A stretch of 63,473 nt of DNA from Stenocarpella maydis (Eukaryota > Ascomycota > Sordariomycetes > Diaporthales > Diaporthaceae): assembly GCA_002270565.1 (NCBI GenBank), contig NQMI01000193.1, positions 6,641 through 70,113 of the forward strand, written 5' to 3'. The position numbers and the translations under genes are program-made. Of the stretch, positions 57,127 to 63,473 are shown one piece after another; the first letter of the stretch is position 1, and each line of letters begins with the position of its first letter. Under the pieces are notes generated by a model. That model ran no database searches and was not told where the DNA came from. It worked only from the letters and a program-made list of their open reading frames with translations.

Positions 57127-60047
57127 GATTGAGGATTCGCACCGACGAATTCGGGGGGTACATCGATACAAGTGCAGACCCAGTGCACCAACGTTAAATT
57201 GCACCACCCATTCGCTATACAAATCAATAATACACAGTTATTAACTATATATCTATTGCTATATCTGAATGCTACTATTGTCACTTCCGCTTACCCCTAT
57301 CGTTTCTTCTCCCCTAGTGTTTTGGCTACTTCTTTGTTTATCTGCTGGGGCGTTCCTTAACCGATTTGAGTACCTAAATCTCCTCCTGGGTCTTCTTCTT
57401 ATTGCTAACGAGGTCTTCTATAGTCAGGTCTACCCATAGCAGCTGGTTGACCGTTTTACGAGCCTTTATACGGGGCTTCTTGGCTGCTGGCTTGGGTGTT
57501 GCGGTTGTTGCTGCTGGTGAGGCTGTAATAGCAGATCGTTGCTTTGGAAACTGATGAGTGGCTGGCTTTGTGAGCCCTGCTTCTAACTGCTTATCCCGTT
57601 AAACGGCTTCTCGCTTGTTCTTCCTGCTATAGGAGTCCTCCTGGTTAAGGGACTGGAGGGTCTTATCATTCCACTTGAATGCTGAGTTAACGCGTTGCAT
57701 GGAAGCTATAGTCGCTCTCGTTTTATTACCTGCCCTACTACCCAGACTGGTGGTTGTTGAGGTTGTCTTTTTGCTTAATATGGCTTGCTTACGGCTGGCG
57801 AGAATTCCTTCTTCTTGTGCGCTAAATGTACTCTTGTTGTGAGGTTGTCCCTTTGTGGTAGTGACCTTCTTGGGCGAGAGGATGAGAAGGAGAGGATTGG
57901 CGATTAAGAGGTTACAATTGAGCTAGTAGAACTTGTAGATATCCTCCTTCTTGAGCGGGTATCCAGCTTCTAAGTGGTTAGTGATTCGGCTTGTGCAGGG
58001 CAAGCCAAATTGGGTGTAGATGGGGCAAATGCAAATTGCAGGCAAGTAGTTGCCCCATGGGATCTTCCCCTGATGTATATGCTCTGCGGAACTTCTCTTT
58101 ATTATAAGCAGGTTAAGGGCAGCCCACGTGACTTAAAGCGGAAGCTTATCTAGCTACTTCTGCCTATTGAATTTCTCTAGTGAGTATGTCTTCTGACGGG
58201 CTTCCTTAAGGCGTAGGGCATGATAACTATTGAGAATTATCTCGTTAGCAGCCTCAATTAGATAGAGAATATTGCCCATTCTATAGCTAAGATAGACCTT
58301 TAATTTGTAGTGTGTAGCCTTTATAGAGGAGGTTATATATAAGCTAAAGTTGAGAATCTTGTAGGTCTTGTGTGCAGCCCATTTGGCAACAATCTTCTCT
58401 TCCTTATTAATATATTAGGTCTGGAGATAGTTGATGATTGCCGCCTAATTAGCAAACTTCTCTTAAAGGTGCTGCTAAGCTATATTATAGATCTTATAAT
58501 CAATTAAGAACTCCATAATCTTTAGCAGGTTGAATAAGGCCTAGTGAGTATAGGGGATATCCTTTAGATTAGGGACCCTCGCGGGTATCATAGCTTTATT
58601 TCTCCCAGGACTATTGAGCGATTCCTTATCTTCCACCTCGCTAGCTTTGTTTTTTAATTCATCCTCCTCTTCCCCCGTTGCCCGTGGCTTCTTCTACTTC
58701 TTCTTAATATTTAGGGTGATATTCGCGTTAATATGGAAGATATACAGTTAGTAATATGCTTGGGGGAATTCATAGCTTAGGGCATTAATTAGAGCAGTAT
58801 TATAGTCGGTTATGCAGACCGTTAGGTTGTTAGCTTAGCAGTAGTAGAGAAGCTTATGAACTTGCTTAAGAAGCTACTAGAAGTTGGGTTCCTTCTCGCT
58901 ATTAATAATGCCTTGGAATAGGGGTAAGTTCTTCCTCATATAGGTTATATAAGTGCCTTGGAAGTATAGCATCTTCTTATTATTTGTTGCATATGTATAG
59001 TTGAGCGAGAGGGAGTGCGTAAATTGATTCTCTTGGATCCAGTTGATCTAGTCATTTATATACCAGAAGATGCCCGTAACGTTATTATTACCGTTAGTAG
59101 AATAGCGGTATTAGTATCCCTTCTCTTTAAGTAGATCTAATAATGCCTGGGTTGGAGTATAGATGCCAGACTTCTCCTTCTGTCAGGCCTTAAGCCAGTC
59201 CTTTATCGTGTTCGATCCTACCTTCATATCTAGGAATTATTATTAGAGCGCTATTTTAAGCTTCTTCAGCTTAGCAAATAAGGGATTTTAGGTGGTGCAA
59301 CTGAGGAACTTGCGTTAGGGATCGCTTAGCTATACCCAGCCTCACTGGGCTTCCTCCACTTCTTGCGGACCGTGATGTATATGCTCCTCCTCCTATAGAA
59401 CAAGCTTCTACTTGCCTTCTATTGCTTTAGTCATATGGGCAAGCGCTTGCCAGCTGCAACCTGCTTTAATTGTTATAGTATTGGCTTTAGTGGCAGTTGA
59501 GGGTTGCTAACTGCCACAGCTGCACATCAAGACCGCCCAAGTTAGCCCTAACCTCCGGATCGCCATTAAAAAACCAGCAGACTTTATGGCTACACCTAAT
59601 TCCGCCTTAAGGTTAGTAAAGGTATTATATCCATTATGGAAAAGTTTTAGAAGGGGAGATGGGTTAGAAAGTGCTGGTTGGCAACCGTTTATAGTAGTGA
59701 TGTTAGCATTCCAGTTGTAACAATCCATCTGCTACTACGCCTCGAGATGGGTATAGTCAGGGACCTGCACCATCGCTATAATACCAAAAAATTAACTTCT
59801 AACTAATAAATATATATTTTCAATAGCAGAACGATCGATCATAAAAAGATCTAGTTGGTATTATAAGTGGTGGGTGGTTGGCGGGAGAGTATTGTTTGGT
59901 GGCTGAAGGAGGAATGGCAGGTCTGCAGGTTTGGGGCATAAAAAACACTGGCGTGGGTGGTGTGGGTGGCCAAGTGCGGTTGAATGGGGCGCTCTGATTG
60001 GCTGCAGCGCAGGGGTCAACTATGTATCGGTGTACCCTTTGAATTGA
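57127..60047 (-). mobile_element. Mutator-like transposon (MULE) 1, decayed
   Basis: Terminal repeats at 57130-57165 and about 60015-60047 share a GGGTACAyCGATACA core. The minus strand carries a transposase relic from about 59770 to 57365: GCSWQALAHM near 59440-59470, then CITDYNTALINALSYEFPQAYY and FHINANITLN at 58700-58830, the MULE signature around the second catalytic Asp (usual form VTDRxxALxxAL..VFP..xxLLCxWHIxKN), and a C-terminal segment KKTTSTTTSLGSRAGNKTRAT. The frame is broken by TAG and TAA codons, mostly where Gln or Trp fit, as RIP would produce. A full-length copy would encode roughly 800 residues. Confidence 0.8.
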
Positions 60048-63000
60048 ACGCGGAGATTCGCACCCATAAAAACGGAGGGTACACGGATACGGCCCCCAGC
60101 GCTAGGCTGCAGCCAATCAGATCGCTTCATTGGCCCCACTTTCAACCACACCTCACCACCCCTTCAGTGCTTTTTGCAGCTGCAGCACCCAATGCACTAT
60201 AACGCCCCCATCGCCACCAACTTACAAACGACAACCCTCAATCAACGCTTTGCTACAGCAATCAAATTCTCATCAGAATCAATTATTTTTACATTAAAAA
60301 GAAGATCTAATCAATCAGATATCGAATTTTCAGCATTATAATAATAGCGCAGCTACCTGATTATTCAGGTCTTAAGGCGCAGTAGCAAGCTGACTATTAC
60401 AACTAGAACACCAACATTATTACTACGAATCATCATCAACCAGCACTTTCCAACCCTCCTACCTTCCTCAAACTTTTCTAGGGTAGATATAATACCTATA
60501 AGGACCTCAAGGCTGATTTAGATGAAGCTATAAAATCTGCTAGACTCCTAATAGCGATTAGAAGGTCTAAGCCTATACAGGTGGATTTAGAGTATAGCAG
60601 AAGTGCGCTGCAATCTTCAACTGTAAAAGTCTCCAACACTTCAATGATCAAAGCAAACTGCAGATAGCAAGCCATCACCTATATAATAAGGGCATCATCA
60701 GGCAAGTGGGTACTAGTGATCTAAAAGGGCGTGCATACTTACCACAGCCCTCAGGAGGTACCTAAAGCCTAGCGAGGCTGGGCAAAGCTATCACAAGATC
60801 ATTACAACTTCCTTACCCACACGGCTGCAGACCCAGCCCTCGCAAAGCCTCAGAGACTCACAGCAGCTCTACACCAAGAGTACCCAGGTATACTACTGGG
60901 GCCAAATACTATAAAGGACTGGCTGGCAGCCTATCACAAGAAGCAGCAGGGCATCTACACACCTACCCAAGTAGCATTAGACTGGCTTAAGAAGGAGGGC
61001 TGCTGGTACCATTAGGCTACTAATAAGGAGAGAAGTATCACGGGCATCTTCTGGTGCAAGAAGCAGCAGCTAGCATGGGTTCAAGAGCCACACTTCACAC
61101 GCAATCACTCGCTTAACTATACCTATTCAACCAACAGCAAGAAGATACCCTTCTTTCAAGGCACAGCAGTAACCCACACGAAGAGGATATTGCCACTATT
61201 CCAAGGGGTTATCAACAACAAGAGAGAATCTAACTTCCAGTAGCTTCTTAAGCAGCTTTACAGTCTTCTCCATAAGTGCTAAATTAAGCCTCTAAGGCTC
61301 TTTATTACTAACTATAATAACGCTCTAATTAACGCCCTCAAGTATAAATTCCCTAGGGCATACTATCAGCTATATATCTTCTATATCAACATGAACATTA
61401 TCCTTAATATTAAGAAGAAGTAGTGTAAGCTAGAAGCTATAGGGCTGGCAACAGAAGGCCCGAAGGCACTAGCACTAGGAGCTCCAGAGGAAAACACCAC
61501 AGAGGTTACCAAGGCCAAAGATCTCAATAAGAAGGATAAGGATCTTACTTCCCTTATAGCGCTAGCAAGAGGGAAGGCTATAATACCCTTATAGGTGCCT
61601 AATAAGGTGCTATATACTTAAATAGCCCTCTTTAACCTCCTTAAGTTCATAGAGTACTCTATAGATCGCGAGATCTATAATACAGCTTAATAATAGCTTC
61701 AAGAGGTCTTCTTAGACTAGACAGCAATCATCCAGTACCTTAAGATATAGTATATTGATAAGGCTAAGGAGATTATCACTAAATGGGCAGCCCATTAGAT
61801 CTATAAAACCCTCAACTTCAGCTTGCATATAACCTCCTCCACTAAGCAAATATACTGGAAGCTAAAGGTATACCTAAGCTATAGGATAGGGAATCTTCTC
61901 TATCTGATGATAGCTAATCATGAGGCTATCAATAATACTACTCATAGCCTCTATTAGGAGGAGGCGAAGCAGAAGATATCATCACTCTAGAAGTTCAATG
62001 GTTAGAAGTGGCTTAGTCAGCTGCCACTATAGGTCTTAAGGGCGGCGCTAGAGATACTTATGATTAAGCGCCAGAAGGCATTAAGGATGCTTCGAAAAGA
62101 AGCCCCACGGGGCTACTACAGACCTTCTGATTACAGCTGTACGGTCTATACATAGTACGGTGTGACCTATGCAAATCGCATTACTGATAAAGAGGAGGCT
62201 TTGCTTCCTCTTAAGAAGAGCAACATGCATGAAGACTACTACCTTGATCGTGACCTCTCCCTTGAGAACCCTCTCCTTAGTATATACTTACCGAAGAAGG
62301 TCACCACCACAAAGGGCAGACCTCGTAAGAATGTACCGTTTGCAACTAATGAAGAGGGTCTCTTCAAGAGCCATGGGAAGGCGGTGATGGGTAAAAAGAC
62401 AACCTCCACCACAGCGAGCCTTAGCAGCAGGGCTGGCGATAAGACAAGGGTAACAACGGCTTTAGTATAGCGTGTGAATTCGGCTTTCGAGTGGAATAAC
62501 GATACCCTCCAGTCCCTGGATAAAGAGGACGCCTGTAGCAGCAATACCCAGCACGCTAGCATCCGTCAGAAGCAGCAGCTAGTAGGAAGGGTTATGAAGA
62601 AGGCAAAGCAGCAGCCTCAGAAGCGAAGGGCGCCATCAGATATCATGAGAACCTCAGCAGTAGGCACACCCTTAAGCACGAGGTCAGGGGCTAAGCGGCA
62701 GCATACGGCAGCTATCAGAAGCATCAACCAGTTGCTATAGGTAAATCTAACTGTTAAGGACCTCATCGGCGACAATAACGACAACGATGAGGTGGAGGAG
62801 GAGATTCAAAACGAGATTGTAGTCCGTACAGACTAGATATATAGCAAAATACCATTGATTTAAGCGATTCCTACTATAGCGAGTATAACAATAGTGGCAT
62901 TGCCAAAGCAATGATGAGGACTACCGGCGATAGTAGCGGCTAAGGTCAAAATAATAGTTTACATACTAATTTCGCTGGTCTGTGTTATATGTGCACTAGG

Positions 63001-63057
63001 TCGGTACATATGTGGATGTACCATCCGTTTTTGTGGATGCGAATATCCGCGTTCATT
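60048..63057 (+). mobile_element. Mutator-like transposon (MULE) 2, decayed
   Basis: The left end CGGAGATTCGCACCCATAAAAACGGAGGGTACA (split: CGGAGATTCGCACC, AAAAACGGAGGGTACA) is mirrored at 63010-63057 with about five differences. The plus strand encodes a transposase relic from about 60400 to 62740, homologous to MULE 1 but clearly diverged: FITNYNNALINALKYKFPRAYY and YINMNIILN at about 61300-61410, and a long open stretch at its C-terminus (62162-62470; KKTTSTTASLSSRAGDKTR, then NSAFEWNNDTLQSLDKEDA after a TAG). Stops are mainly TAG. It faces away from MULE 1. Confidence 0.8.
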
Positions 63058-63473
63058 GATAATGGTCTGGACAACTTTGTATTGAATTAAGTTGGGCTTC
63101 TGTAAGCCCTCCTTATATACCCTCCGACATCGTCTCACCCGCGGGCACGCTACGGTGTGCTCTAGTGCAAGTTAGCAAAAGCCGGAAAATTCGCCCTTCC
63201 AACACACCATCTTTGGTTCCAAGCAACCAGCCAACCATAGCCCTAGCAATACCCAAATTAAGTACATATAAACTTCAGAAATCAAGCTATCTAATGAACT
63301 AAGTTATATACTTTTTGGATAAGAAATAAGGGTAATGCAGAGGTCTAAATTAAGGTGCAAATGCAGACCAAAATAATCGACTTACGGCCACTAAACTCAT
63401 CTTGCGTCGCGCACGCACTGGGCGTACTTAGCGAAAATCGCCTGACTCGCAAGTCTAGGGTAACTCCTTGCAC
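63058..63473 (-). repeat. Copia LTR, minus orientation, truncated at both ends
   Basis: It matches the reference LTR from about 100 bp inside its 3' end to the 25-bp repeat zone, where the window ends. Its left edge joins the MULE 2 terminal repeat directly (TTCATTGATAATGGTCTGG). It carries about 5 percent C-to-T/G-to-A type changes, similar to the 32609 copy. Confidence 0.8.

Noticed and set aside
56401..57284. Lys-, Asp- or Phe-rich ORFs around 56.4-57.3 kb
   Set aside because: They result from poly-T, GTC and purine microsatellites.

Overview
The window is nuclear DNA of a filamentous ascomycete (Pezizomycotina). The evidence is short GT-AG introns of about 53-120 bp with CTNAC-like branch points, a HET-domain gene, an S53 sedolisin protease, a kexin-processed repeat-peptide precursor of dikaritin type, and long AT-rich stretches whose damage looks like repeat-induced point mutation (RIP: CpA to TpA, read as TpG to TpA on the other strand). 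No species can be named from the sequence.

Layout: 1-2365 is an AT desert that ends abruptly inside a broken HET-domain gene (2366-3329). Three small unrecognised genes follow (3782-4182 minus, 4924-6046 plus, 6596-7029 plus). From 7.7 to 37.4 kb the sequence is nearly all transposons. It holds a decayed Ty3/Gypsy family on the minus strand (LTRs at 7762, 9021, 31019 and 36891; three partial pol copies), a much better preserved Ty1/Copia family (LTR about 596 bp, seven copies or fragments, one internal region at 16.3-19.2 kb), an older Copia gag remnant, and a pogo-like Tc1/mariner element (25082-26909) with a mutated second copy at 30452. One SDR dehydrogenase gene (27980-29013) survives between them. 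Six single N characters (10726, 14533, 16278, 17153, 18422, 19709) sit at breaks in transposon continuity and are probably assembly joins, so the local order of repeat pieces is unreliable.

The 37.9-49.0 kb block is a gene island: a membrane acyltransferase-3 (37919-39370 minus), a secreted repeat-peptide precursor with six identical 12-residue units separated by Lys-Arg (40201-40628), a damaged UstYa-like (DUF3328) gene (41600-42407), formyltetrahydrofolate deformylase (42830-43687 minus), an F-box-like protein (45170-46521), and a histidyl-tRNA synthetase pseudogene with three in-frame stops and a lost splice donor (47309-49012 minus). The precursor and the UstYa relic together look like a remnant or minimal dikaritin-type RiPP locus.

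From 49.6 kb to the end there is a 1.05-kb AT-rich element with terminal inverted repeats (49610-50662), a six-exon sedolisin gene that can be fully spliced on paper (51448-53892 minus), a simple-repeat-rich intergenic region, two head-to-head decayed Mutator-like transposons (57127-60047 minus, 60048-63057 plus), and another Copia LTR that runs off the edge.
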